Below are positions 18,041 through 25,133 of a DNA stretch of 64,000 bases, piece by piece. Made by a program: the position numbers and the translations under genes. The stretch is from the NCBI RefSeq assembly GCF_946482605.1, contig NZ_CAMLSE010000002.1:310001-374000 (forward strand), read 5' to 3'. Under the pieces are notes generated by a model, which was not told the origin of the DNA, did not search any database, and saw nothing but the letters and a program-made list of their open reading frames with translations. Source of the DNA: an uncultured Dyadobacter sp. GTDB lineage: Bacteria > Bacteroidota > Bacteroidia > Cytophagales > Spirosomataceae. Each line of letters starts with the position of its first letter. Positions within the stretch are counted from its first letter, which is position 1.

Positions 18041-18894
18041 TCGTCTCCAGTGTCATAAAATAAACCCTTAAGAGTATTGCGAATACGTCTTTTACTCAAT
18101 ATCAGATGCAATTGATGCTTACAAATATCCCTGCGATATGCAGGGGCTGCCTATGGGGATGTATTCGGTGAAGCCAAAGTTGGTGGCTTACAGCTCACCA
18201 AAAATTGGCAAAATGGGGTAATAAAATGTCAATCCGGGCATGATTTCACTTTGGATCGGCATCTTTGTCAACCATACACTAGTCACAAAAGTAGCCTGAT
18301 CACAGGCCGGAATGGCGAACGTCGGTACTTCCCACGCCTGAACAAGTTTGCAGCCAATCGGCTTTGTCGAATCACACCATGTCAGCGTTAGCCGGTCCCG
18401 GTAAGTGCGGCTGCGCTGATACGAAAGCCGCAAGCCTGGCAGGAAAGGTGTAGTTGGTGCAATGCTTGGCAGTGGTTTTGAAATTCCAGTCGGGTGCCCG
18501 CTGTGAGATATAGCTGAGCTATTGAACCACCATGGCTTAGGCGCTAAAAAGCTCACTTTAGAATCTCCTTGTGTCACGCTCATGCAGTGTTGCTTTATTC
18601 AAAAATGTTAGTATCTAGCAGCAATAATCTCTACTTAAAATACCAATACCAGACCCATTGCAATAACGATAATGTATGAGCTGCTCCGCCTACGACGAAC
18701 GAAGTAGATGTTGCGATAGGTCTGGTCCGTTGGAGTGACCTGCCTCAGATAGAAACTAATCTGGGCAGAAGGTTTAGGCCAACTTGATCCCGTGATCGAT
18801 GATCTGTCCGCAAAAATTTCAGATATACATAAATGCGGAATGGAGATTTGCCGTAAAACAAAAAACAGAACAATACTGATAAAGGAATATTAGC
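18041..18894. other. 854-bp gene-poor stretch
   Basis: No convincing gene. A 131-codon minus-strand frame at 18188-18583 is rich in Pro/Ser/Trp, has no recognisable domain and no promoter, and its ending (FYYPILPIFGEL) looks like translated non-coding DNA or a decayed gene. No TAnnTTTG promoter with a good -33 partner was found before the ATP-grasp gene at 18895. This is the left border of the A+T-richer block. Confidence 0.4.
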
Positions 18895-19752
18895 ATGAAT
18901 CTATACGGACTACACCATGATTTTTATGAAGGTGTGCAAATTCGAATTGACCTCTTGACCAGCGCTTGTAAACAAAAGGGTATTAAGTTTATTTGCATTA
19001 ACAGTAAAACATTTGACTACACAAAAACTCCCAAGTTATCGAAAGGTGACTTGTTGTACAATTTTGCCAGGGGCTCTACAACGCTGGAAAATTTACTTTT
19101 AAACGACGAAGTTGCAACCTTCTATCTAGAAAATCCTAAGCTTAATGTTTTCCGCTCGACAACGGATTGGAGCATCGTTCATGACAAGATGGGACTTCCA
19201 TCCCCCAGAACTATATACCATCTTACAACTGACAGGTTGCTGTTAAGAAACTACGTCAGTTACTTAGGAGATTTCCCCATCATCATCAAGGTCACAGGTG
19301 GTACCAGGGGCATTGGAACTATAAAGATTGAATCCTGGCAGAATCTTATTTCCGTCGTGGATTATTTGGCTACAACCGGCGACGATTTTATCATGAGGGA
19401 ATTTATTGAAGCTAATTATGGAGTCCGTGTAATTGTTGTAGGCAATGAAATAGTTCAAAGCTCAAAATTCGTCTTTCAGGATGGCGATTTCAGAAATGCC
19501 CCTATTCTGAGTAAGGCAGAATATTCTGCATTTACACTGGATCAATTTGCAAAAAATATTTGCTTAAAAGTCGTTCATTCAATCAACCTGGGTATGGCCG
19601 GAGTGGATCTGCTGTTTGACGCGAAAGATGAACCCTATCTTTTAGAAGTAAATTTCCCCACTGGATTTCAATCATTTAAAGATGATCCCGATTTCGTTCT
19701 TGGGAAAATGCTTGATTATCTGATAGCAAAAGCAAATAGAGATGGAAAGTAA
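18895..19752 (+). CDS. RimK-like ATP-grasp ligase
   Basis: 285 residues. The N-terminal 90 residues form a pre-ATP-grasp domain (GDLLYNFARGSTTLENLLL). The ATP-grasp core shows the lid and nucleotide-binding stretch FPIIIKVTGGTRGIGTIKIE, FIMREFIEANYGVRVIVVGN and the metal-binding strand MAGVDLLFDAKDEPYLLEVN with FP after it. Such enzymes join a carboxylate to an amine through an acyl phosphate. The methyltransferase gene overlaps its end by 11 bp, so the two are translated together. It could modify the cluster's peptide or make an unrelated small molecule; it lacks the neighbours and precursor motif of graspetide systems. Base composition is A+T-rich like the genes up to 27.6 kb. Confidence 0.8.
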   Translation: MNLYGLHHDFYEGVQIRIDLLTSACKQKGIKFICINSKTFDYTKTPKLSKGDLLYNFARGSTTLENLLLNDEVATFYLENPKLNVFRSTTDWSIVHDKMGLPSPRTIYHLTTDRLLLRNYVSYLGDFPIIIKVTGGTRGIGTIKIESWQNLISVVDYLATTGDDFIMREFIEANYGVRVIVVGNEIVQSSKFVFQDGDFRNAPILSKAEYSAFTLDQFAKNICLKVVHSINLGMAGVDLLFDAKDEPYLLEVNFPTGFQSFKDDPDFVLGKMLDYLIAKANRDGK

Positions 19753-20506
19753 ACTGTATAACGGGGATTACCTGAAAAGGCTTCACAGTCGCTTTTCCCC
19801 AACGAAAAAGAGAAGTTATGACTTGCTCAATATCGCACCTGGCGATATAATTGCCGATGTGGGTTGTGGAATTGGTTTGGATAGCATCTATTTGGCGCGG
19901 GCGGGAGCTAAGGTTTTTGGGATTGATAACGATCCCGGGTTTATAGCATTTGCAAACGAGCAACTAAACGCCAGCCTGGATGTCGACTTTCTCATATGTG
20001 ATGCTTGCTGCATTCCTCTTCCAGATCATGCCGTAGACAAAATCCGCTTTGACAGGGTCATGCAGCATTCAGCGGACCACGATCAAATTTTACGAGAAGC
20101 TTCAAGGATACTTAGGCCAAATGGTATAATTCAGATTATTGATACAGATTACCTTAGTATTTCCCTCTTTCTTGAGGATTACGAACTCGAAAAGCAAATT
20201 GTCTATGCAATTGCTCATGAGCGAATTCCAAACGGCCATAAAACAAGACAGTTGCGAAGCGAGCTTATGCAAAAAGGGTTCAAACTTATATCGCACGAAA
20301 TTAACAATTACACGATAGCAGACTACGACGAAGCGAGGTCAATCATCAAGTTTGACAATGTTATTGATGATTTGTGTCAGTCAGGAAGAATTTCTGGTAT
20401 GCAATATGACGCTTGGATTAGCAAGGACAAAGCACATTTTACGCTTTCGCTTAATTTGATGATCCTGACTGCGTTGAAGCCGACAACGTCGAACCCTTCC
20501 AATTGA
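19742..20506 (+). CDS. class I SAM-dependent methyltransferase
   Basis: 254 residues. The SAM-binding motif I is IIADVGCGIGLDSIYLARAG with the acidic end of strand two at VFGIDND; motif II is FDRVMQHSADHDQILREASR and the post-motif is LRPNGIIQIID. The layout matches small-molecule methyltransferases of the UbiE/COQ5 type, not the PIMT type found with graspetide ligases. It overlaps the ATP-grasp gene by 11 bp (start inside its last codons), so the two proteins probably act in sequence on one substrate. The substrate is unknown; its place 1.3 kb upstream of the peptide operon makes a role there possible but unproven. Confidence 0.85.
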   Translation: MESKLYNGDYLKRLHSRFSPTKKRSYDLLNIAPGDIIADVGCGIGLDSIYLARAGAKVFGIDNDPGFIAFANEQLNASLDVDFLICDACCIPLPDHAVDKIRFDRVMQHSADHDQILREASRILRPNGIIQIIDTDYLSISLFLEDYELEKQIVYAIAHERIPNGHKTRQLRSELMQKGFKLISHEINNYTIADYDEARSIIKFDNVIDDLCQSGRISGMQYDAWISKDKAHFTLSLNLMILTALKPTTSNPSN

Positions 20507-20631
20507 ACGTTTGTATAATATCATGGAGCGCACACAAATTGAAGCTAAAAAACTTTGGAATTTCTCTGAGAGATTAAATATATCTGGATTAATGGTGAGC
20601 GAAGCAATTGTTTCAGTCGCTTATTAAGGCG

Positions 20632-20778
20632 ATGGGAATAAAAAAACTGACCATCAACTACGTTCCTCGATATGGTGTGATCCCAGGGGACCAAAATGGA
20701 GTGCTGAGAATCGCTGGAACGACGGAAACAGGTGTACAATTGGGAGTATCTCTAAAAAAGCGGACTCTACGCCAATGA
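20632..20778 (+). pseudogene. 48-residue fragment, weakly SymE-like
   Basis: MGIKKLTINYVPRYGVIPGD is followed by LRIAGTTETGVQLGVSLKKR. The order K-L-T-I-x-Y, Y-x-x-x-P, L-R-I-x-G, G-x-x-x-G resembles the beta-rich core of SymE-type toxins, but the conserved WLEEAGF-type segment is not intact. No promoter is evident. It could equally be a chance frame; the call rests on pattern only. Confidence 0.2.
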
Positions 20779-20845
20779 CAAGATCGTATAGTCTCACGGG
20801 TAAAAATCTCCAAAAGCCATTTCATTAACTTGCCCCACAATATCT

Positions 20846-20892
20846 CTTTTGCTCGCATTTTCGCCCTTTTGCACGGCCCCTCCTACTTTTGC
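20846..20892 (+). repeat. three CTTTTGC repeats with 20-bp period
   Basis: CTTTTGC occurs at 20846-20852, 20866-20872 and 20886-20892, exactly 20 bp apart, i.e. on one face of the helix. The last copy lies in TACTTTTG (20884-20891), a fit to the -7 consensus TAnnTTTG, though the -33 partner is not at the usual distance. A transcript from here would reach the XRE gene through a 350-base leader. Confidence 0.35.
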
Positions 20893-21166
20893 TACAATCC
20901 GATAGCGGCCTGTACAAAGGTTTTTTAACTATCATCGTCAACCAATTTCCAAGATACATCACTGCAGACCGCACATCAACAGGCATATTCTCTCGCCAAC
21001 ATGACAGCCCGAAAGAGCGCAGCTCATGCCGGTCACGAAAAAAAAACGGGGAGTCTTTTGATAAAAATGTATATTGAGGTGACTAAATAAATATTTTTTT
21101 CTTAAAATTGTCACAATTAAAGCCCATCCAGTTTGCATTGGAGATGCGTCCCAGCCATTCCTGAAC

Positions 21167-21211
21167 CAAAAAGTAACTTTTTGAGACAATACCAAAGGGT
21201 TACCTTTTTTG
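21167..21211. promoter_or_regulatory. paired palindromes upstream of the XRE regulator
   Basis: CAAAAAGTAACTTTTTG (21167-21183) is a perfect 17-base palindrome centred on 21175. A related imperfect copy, CAAAGGGTTACCTTTTTTG (21193-21211), is centred on 21201, 26 bp away. Both follow CAAARRGTnACYTTTT. They lie 36-80 bp before the XRE gene and are probably sites for autoregulation (inference). Confidence 0.5.
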
Positions 21212-21246
21212 AAACTTACAATTACACTTCACTAAATAATATCTGT

Positions 21247-21570
21247 ATGGAAATTGGAACGCTGTTGCGAAAGCTACGAGATCGTCGCAAAGTCTCTTCG
21301 AGGTTGATTGCCGAAAAAGTCGGAATATCACACACAACATATCTAGATTGGGAACACGAAAAGTCTTCGCCCACGCTGAGACATTTTATACGATTAGCAG
21401 ATGCTTTTGAAATGACACCAGTCGATATGATGTCGTATCTTACCGGGACAGTGAGCCCGGAACAAAATCAATCATCGCATTTCTGGAATGCTTCTGATAT
21501 TAGAAAAATACTGAAAGATTATCAGGAACACTTTGAGTTACTAAGGGATCTAAAAAAGGATCAAAACTAA
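21247..21570 (+). CDS. XRE-family helix-turn-helix regulator
   Basis: 107 residues from the ATG at 21247; an open frame runs further upstream but covers the palindromes and encodes nothing family-like. The HTH is clear: IGTLLRKLRDRRKVSSRLIA, EKVGISHTTYLDWEHEKSSP and LRHFIRLADAFEMTPVDMM, the Cro/C1-type fold. The C-terminal 40 residues are a charged helix (DIRKILKDYQEHFELLRDL) that may form a coiled coil for dimer contact. It lies 225 bp before the glycosyltransferase gene that opens the peptide operon, on the same strand, and is the likely local regulator, either of itself through the palindromes or of the operon. Confidence 0.85.
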   Translation: MEIGTLLRKLRDRRKVSSRLIAEKVGISHTTYLDWEHEKSSPTLRHFIRLADAFEMTPVDMMSYLTGTVSPEQNQSSHFWNASDIRKILKDYQEHFELLRDLKKDQN

Positions 21571-21703
21571 CTACAAGATATTATCCGGAATATACGTGGG
21601 CCGGTTATAAAAATAAAATCGCGAAACATCCATCCTTCCTCTCCGCCAAAAATGCAATTTACACTTCATTATTGGCACATTCAAGAAATTCTAATTTATT
21701 CAT

Positions 21704-21736
21704 TTGGTCGGAATATCCATGCAAATTGGTCGGAAT
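21704..21736 (+). promoter_or_regulatory. 11-bp direct repeats upstream of the peptide operon
   Basis: TTGGTCGGAAT occurs at 21704-21714 and again at 21726-21736, start to start exactly 22 bp (two helix turns). They end 29 bp before the -7 box at 21766. Direct repeats with 21-22 bp spacing just upstream of a -33 region are the classic layout of LytTR activator sites, but other activators use it too. Confidence 0.5.
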
Positions 21737-21765
21737 TTAAAATGGTACAATAGCCTGATTAAATA

Positions 21766-21773
21766 TACCTTTG
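21766..21773 (+). promoter_or_regulatory. promoter -7 box of the peptide operon
   Basis: TACCTTTG fits TAnnTTTG exactly and lies 21 bp before the ATG at 21795. The -33 element is poor (ATGG at about 21742-21745), which fits dependence on an activator at the direct repeats just upstream. A TTG start at 21771 would lie inside this box, so the ATG is preferred. Confidence 0.5.
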
Positions 21774-21794
21774 CTTTGCATACATCACCTACCA

Positions 21795-23156
21795 ATGCAA
21801 AGAAGCATTCTTTTTATTCCGGCATCAATAAGAAGCCATATCGTGCCTGCACTTTATTTGGCGGATGTACTTTCTAAAGATTATTGTATCCACTTTGCAG
21901 TAACTGGTGATGAGTTGCTTGAAATCGTTACTAGTCACGGTTACAATGCAATAAGAACAGAGATATACAGGGTATCCAGAGGAATGGAGAATCGCTTTAT
22001 ACAGGAGCAAAAAAGAAAGTATGGCAAATGGGAAACATTAAAATCTGTCTGGAATAATGATATTTACCATTTCAGACGGAACGAGCTTCGTAAAATTATT
22101 GACCTGATAGATCCGGCTGTGATATTTATTGATATTTTCAACAGCTCCGACATTCTCGTCTTACGTTCAAACTATCAAAACACCAAGATTTTATTCTTAA
22201 ATCCAATGCTATCTACGTATCGCATCGATGGCTTCCCAACAGTCGATCAAGGACATTGGACCGGACACACAACTGACACCAATAACAGAAAACAAAAAGA
22301 AACCATTTCATCAAAAAGTTTGATTTCCGATCCAATTGACTATTGCATTAGTAAGGCGATGGAAAGGCAATTTAAAAAGTTAATCAGCACTGATGCGTTT
22401 TTCGTTAAACATCCTGTTGCAACGGATAAAACGAGTGCACTGATTTTTGACAATATTCCTGAGATACTGCTTGCACCATTAGAACTGGAAGTTTCCCCGA
22501 AAGTACGCAAAGCTAATCAGCATTATTTCGGTTTATGCATCAGTTCAAATCGGAATGATACAGAATTAGATCCATCATTTGATCAAAACTTTGAGCAGAT
22601 TATCGCGAAAAAGAATGCAGGTAAGCGGCTAATTTATTGCACATTTGGCACTTTCTATCAGGGCTCTGACAGGGCATTGGTGGAATTTCTCGACAAGCTG
22701 CTCAATGCCATTAAGATGCTCGAAAACGTCGAAGTAATTTTTTCAGTTAATAAGTTCGTCACCCAAACGCTAAAATTTCAAAGGAATATACCCACCAATA
22801 TACACATGTTTAGTCGAGTACCTCAATTGAAAGTACTGAAACATAGTGACTTGTTTGTAACTCACGGTGGCCTAGGGTCGATTAAAGAAAGTATTCATTT
22901 TGGAATACCCATGCTGGTATATCCTTTGGACCTGCGTTATGATCAGAATGGGAATGGATTCAAAGTCGAATACCATGGATTAGGACTACGGGGTGTTTTT
23001 CAGCACGAACGAAGTGAAGACATGAAACGGAAAATGCAGGAACTGTTGGCGAACCCTATATACGGCAACAATATCAAGCAATTACAGCAAAAATGCTCAA
23101 CGAATTACTCTTCGGACAAATTAAAGGATACACTTAATCAAATAGTCCTCAACTGA
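21795..23156 (+). CDS. GT1-type (MGT/UGT-like) glycosyltransferase
   Basis: 453 residues, GT-B fold. The N-terminal acceptor domain opens with SILFIPASIRSHIVPALYLA, the usual first Rossmann strand of GT1 enzymes. The C-terminal donor domain has IYCTFGTFYQGSDRALVEFL and, at about 356-385, VTHGGLGSIKESIHFGIPML followed by YPLDLRYDQNGN, the HGG-E-G-P-DQ-N signature that binds the nucleotide sugar. Family members glycosylate macrolides, flavonoids, lipids and some peptides. As the first gene of the precursor operon, overlapping the VKOR gene by one base (TGATG), it may sugar the peptide; that substrate is inferred from context only. No signal peptide, so it acts in the cytoplasm. Confidence 0.85.
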   Translation: MQRSILFIPASIRSHIVPALYLADVLSKDYCIHFAVTGDELLEIVTSHGYNAIRTEIYRVSRGMENRFIQEQKRKYGKWETLKSVWNNDIYHFRRNELRKIIDLIDPAVIFIDIFNSSDILVLRSNYQNTKILFLNPMLSTYRIDGFPTVDQGHWTGHTTDTNNRKQKETISSKSLISDPIDYCISKAMERQFKKLISTDAFFVKHPVATDKTSALIFDNIPEILLAPLELEVSPKVRKANQHYFGLCISSNRNDTELDPSFDQNFEQIIAKKNAGKRLIYCTFGTFYQGSDRALVEFLDKLLNAIKMLENVEVIFSVNKFVTQTLKFQRNIPTNIHMFSRVPQLKVLKHSDLFVTHGGLGSIKESIHFGIPMLVYPLDLRYDQNGNGFKVEYHGLGLRGVFQHERSEDMKRKMQELLANPIYGNNIKQLQQKCSTNYSSDKLKDTLNQIVLN

Positions 23157-24781
23157 TGAAACTGAACGACACCGAAAAGAATGCCTTAAAGGCTGTTGAG
23201 CACCTTTTGTCGGAGATCAATGCGCGGGTATCTTCCAAAGGTTTGAAGGAAGAGATGGTTCTGCACCCTGACTTTCCAAGCGTGGCATCTATAAGCGACG
23301 CCCTCACAGAATGGCAGATTCCAAATATGGCGGTGCGCCTACCGGCTCACCAGTTGAAAGAGATTCCGCTTCCTTCACTCGCCTACGTCAATGTACGGGG
23401 TGGTATTCTCGCCCCATTAAAGTCTATTAACCAGGATACTGTTGAGTGGTTTGATACAGAAAACGGCTGGCAGAAAGATACACTAAGTCAGTTCGAGGCG
23501 AAATGGGACGGGTTAACACTTCTTTTGGAGCCAAATGAACGATCCGGGGAAGAAAACTATTCAAAAAAAGTAATTGAACAATACTTTATCAATGCCAGAA
23601 CGCCGTTTCTCATTCTAGGTACGGTCATTTGCTTAGGAATCATATTTGCTTTGAATTGGAATAGCGTAGCACCCAACGTACTTTCCGTCAATCTGGTCAT
23701 CGTTGTGAAACTTTTGGGAATGATTGTTAGTGGTTTAATATTGTTGCAAAGCCTGGATACCCACAATCCTTTTCTACAAAACATCTGTCAATTGAGCAAT
23801 AAGAGTAACTGTAACAGTATACTTCAATCAAAAGCATCCCGGATAACAGAGTGGCTCTCATGGTCTGACGTGGGCTTTGTTTATTTTTCAGGTGGCTTCC
23901 TCTACCTAACGATTGCGCTTGTTTCAGGAAACAATGTGCTTGTTAGCAATCTGTATCTACTAAGTTTGGCGGCAGTGCCATATACAGTATACTCAGTATG
24001 GTACCAGCGATTTGTAGCGCGACAATGGTGTTTGTTGTGCATGTCAATTCAGTGCCTGATTTGGGTAGAATTTGTTATAGTCTTAGTTCATTTCAACGAA
24101 TTGAGCTTGGTTTGGAATGGTGTTTCAATCGGCCTGCTGGTGGTTTCTTTTTTAATTCCAATATTAATATGGGTATTAGTTAAAAAGCCGCTCACCGAAT
24201 CTACCCAACTCTTTGAAGTGCAAAGGCAATTACAGAAAGTCAAGTTCGATGAGAATTATGTACGGGCGATATTTCGTGCCCAAACAAAGATGCCGCCTAT
24301 TTTTGAGGGAATGCATTCCCCCACTATCGGTAACACCGAAGCCCTTCATACGCTCACTGTTGTAACCAATCCGCTCTGCAGCCCGTGTTCCAGGCTGCAT
24401 CGAGAAATAGATCTGTTTCTTGAAACAAACACTAATTTCAATTGTCAGTTCATCTTCCTGGGTCCGCCGAAAGCATGGATTATTGCTTACTTTTTCCTGA
24501 GCACGACAAAAAATCACCGGAAGGCACTAATGCAAACTTGGTATTCCAATATTCAGCAAAACGCTCAGTCATGGGTCAATTCTCAAAAAAGGTCGGTTGA
24601 CTCGGTCTATACAAACGAACAAATCGTCATGCACAGCACATGGTGCGAACTTGCAGGTGTTGCAGGAACACCGACGGTCTATGTTGACGGAATAAAACTA
24701 CCGGAGGCGTTTAATATTCGTGATCTAAAACGTATTTCCCAGTACCTGACCACACCTGAAAAGAATAGCATGACCATCTAA
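23156..24781 (+). CDS. VKOR-thioredoxin fusion with N-terminal degenerate C39-like domain
   Basis: 541 residues in three parts. Residues 1-125 resemble a C39 peptidase fold (HPDFPSVASISDALTEWQIP then LPSLAYVNV) but lack the catalytic Cys motif. Residues 149-345 are a membrane VKOR domain with loop cysteines Cys211 and Cys219 and the CxxC of WCLLCM (Cys292/Cys295). Residues 395-530 are a DsbA/thioredoxin domain with NPLCSPC (Cys408/Cys411) and a cis-proline GVAGTPTVYV. VKOR-DsbA fusions make disulfides and pass electrons to quinone. Next to a six-cysteine precursor the likely job is to oxidise that peptide, the C39-like part perhaps binding its double-glycine leader. It shares one base with the preceding gene. 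Confidence 0.9.
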   Translation: MKLNDTEKNALKAVEHLLSEINARVSSKGLKEEMVLHPDFPSVASISDALTEWQIPNMAVRLPAHQLKEIPLPSLAYVNVRGGILAPLKSINQDTVEWFDTENGWQKDTLSQFEAKWDGLTLLLEPNERSGEENYSKKVIEQYFINARTPFLILGTVICLGIIFALNWNSVAPNVLSVNLVIVVKLLGMIVSGLILLQSLDTHNPFLQNICQLSNKSNCNSILQSKASRITEWLSWSDVGFVYFSGGFLYLTIALVSGNNVLVSNLYLLSLAAVPYTVYSVWYQRFVARQWCLLCMSIQCLIWVEFVIVLVHFNELSLVWNGVSIGLLVVSFLIPILIWVLVKKPLTESTQLFEVQRQLQKVKFDENYVRAIFRAQTKMPPIFEGMHSPTIGNTEALHTLTVVTNPLCSPCSRLHREIDLFLETNTNFNCQFIFLGPPKAWIIAYFFLSTTKNHRKALMQTWYSNIQQNAQSWVNSQKRSVDSVYTNEQIVMHSTWCELAGVAGTPTVYVDGIKLPEAFNIRDLKRISQYLTTPEKNSMTI

Positions 24782-24782
24782 G

Positions 24783-24796
24783 GATTTTCGAAAATC
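24783..24796. promoter_or_regulatory. 14-bp perfect palindrome before the precursor gene
   Basis: GATTTTCGAAAATC is a perfect palindrome starting 1 bp after the VKOR stop codon and 38 bp before the precursor ATG. It may be a regulator site or a short RNA hairpin. A TATATTTTT stretch follows at about 24800, not a full TAnnTTTG match. Confidence 0.3.
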
Positions 24797-24833
24797 AAGT
24801 ATATTTTTCTTAAACTTTAAACTATCAAGAATT

Positions 24834-25040
24834 ATGTCAATGTCAAGTTTTAGTGCTTTTGCTCTGACAAGGTCAGAGATGAAAAATATTGTTGGTGGAA
24901 CCATAAACTGCACATGCGACTATGGGTCAGGTGTCCAAGTCACGGGAGAATGCTCAGGGGCGACCGTCGCAGCTTGCCAAAGCTATTCTTGCTCTGGGGG
25001 CGGCACATTGACTAGCTGCGAGGAGACTGGCGGTAAATAA
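24834..25040 (+). CDS. double-glycine-leader precursor peptide, six-cysteine core
   Basis: 68 residues. The leader (residues 1-22) is SSFSAFALTRSEMKNIVGG-like, fitting the Bacteroidota double-glycine precursor pattern L-[ST]-R-x-x-M-K-x-I-x-G-G, and would be cut after Gly22 by the C39 domain of the exporter at 27670. The predicted 46-residue core has six cysteines (core positions 4, 6, 18, 26, 31, 40), 13 Ser/Thr, ten Gly, and few charges. An even number of cysteines beside a VKOR-DsbA fusion suggests three disulfides; two glycosyltransferases nearby suggest sugars on Ser, Thr or Cys. It has no lanthipeptide, radical-SAM or YcaO enzymes beside it. Start: ATG 24834, or 24840 if the second Met is used. 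Function (bacteriocin, signal or other) is unknown. Confidence 0.85.
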   Translation: MSMSSFSAFALTRSEMKNIVGGTINCTCDYGSGVQVTGECSGATVAACQSYSCSGGGTLTSCEETGGK

Positions 25041-25063
25041 TAGCGACAAGGTGCTATATTGCA

Positions 25064-25096
25064 AATAACCTGTGAGGATCTCCCTTGCAGGTTATT
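25064..25096 (+). terminator. stem-loop just after the precursor gene
   Basis: AATAACCTG (25064-25072) pairs perfectly with CAGGTTATT (25088-25096) around a 15-base loop. The sequence after it (GAATTAAAGC) has no T-run, so read-through to the TlpA gene is expected. A partial terminator or RNA-stabilising hairpin directly after a precursor gene is a common way to make more precursor than enzymes. Confidence 0.55.
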
Positions 25097-25133
25097 GAAT
25101 TAAAGCAGTTTAACGCTATCAACTACATAAAGT

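Larger units (their letters stand above)
20507..21246. other. 740-bp stretch with gene remnants and regulatory repeats
   Basis: Contains a 34-codon frame at 20523-20627 (MERTQIEAKKLWNFSERL) and a 48-codon frame at 20632-20778, three 20-bp-spaced CTTTTGC repeats at 20846-20892, and two palindromes at 21167-21211 before the XRE gene. The short frames read like pieces of broken genes, which suggests a recombination-prone border. Confidence 0.4.

Noticed and set aside
18188..18583. 131-codon minus-strand frame in the gap before the ATP-grasp gene
   Set aside because: No domain, no promoter, odd composition (many Pro, Ser, Trp); more likely non-coding or decayed sequence.
18895..20506. Graspetide (omega-ester peptide) cluster
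   Set aside because: The methyltransferase is not of the PIMT type, no graspetide-like precursor with repeated Thr/Glu/Asp core lies nearby, and the double-glycine precursor lacks the PFFxxFL leader of that class.
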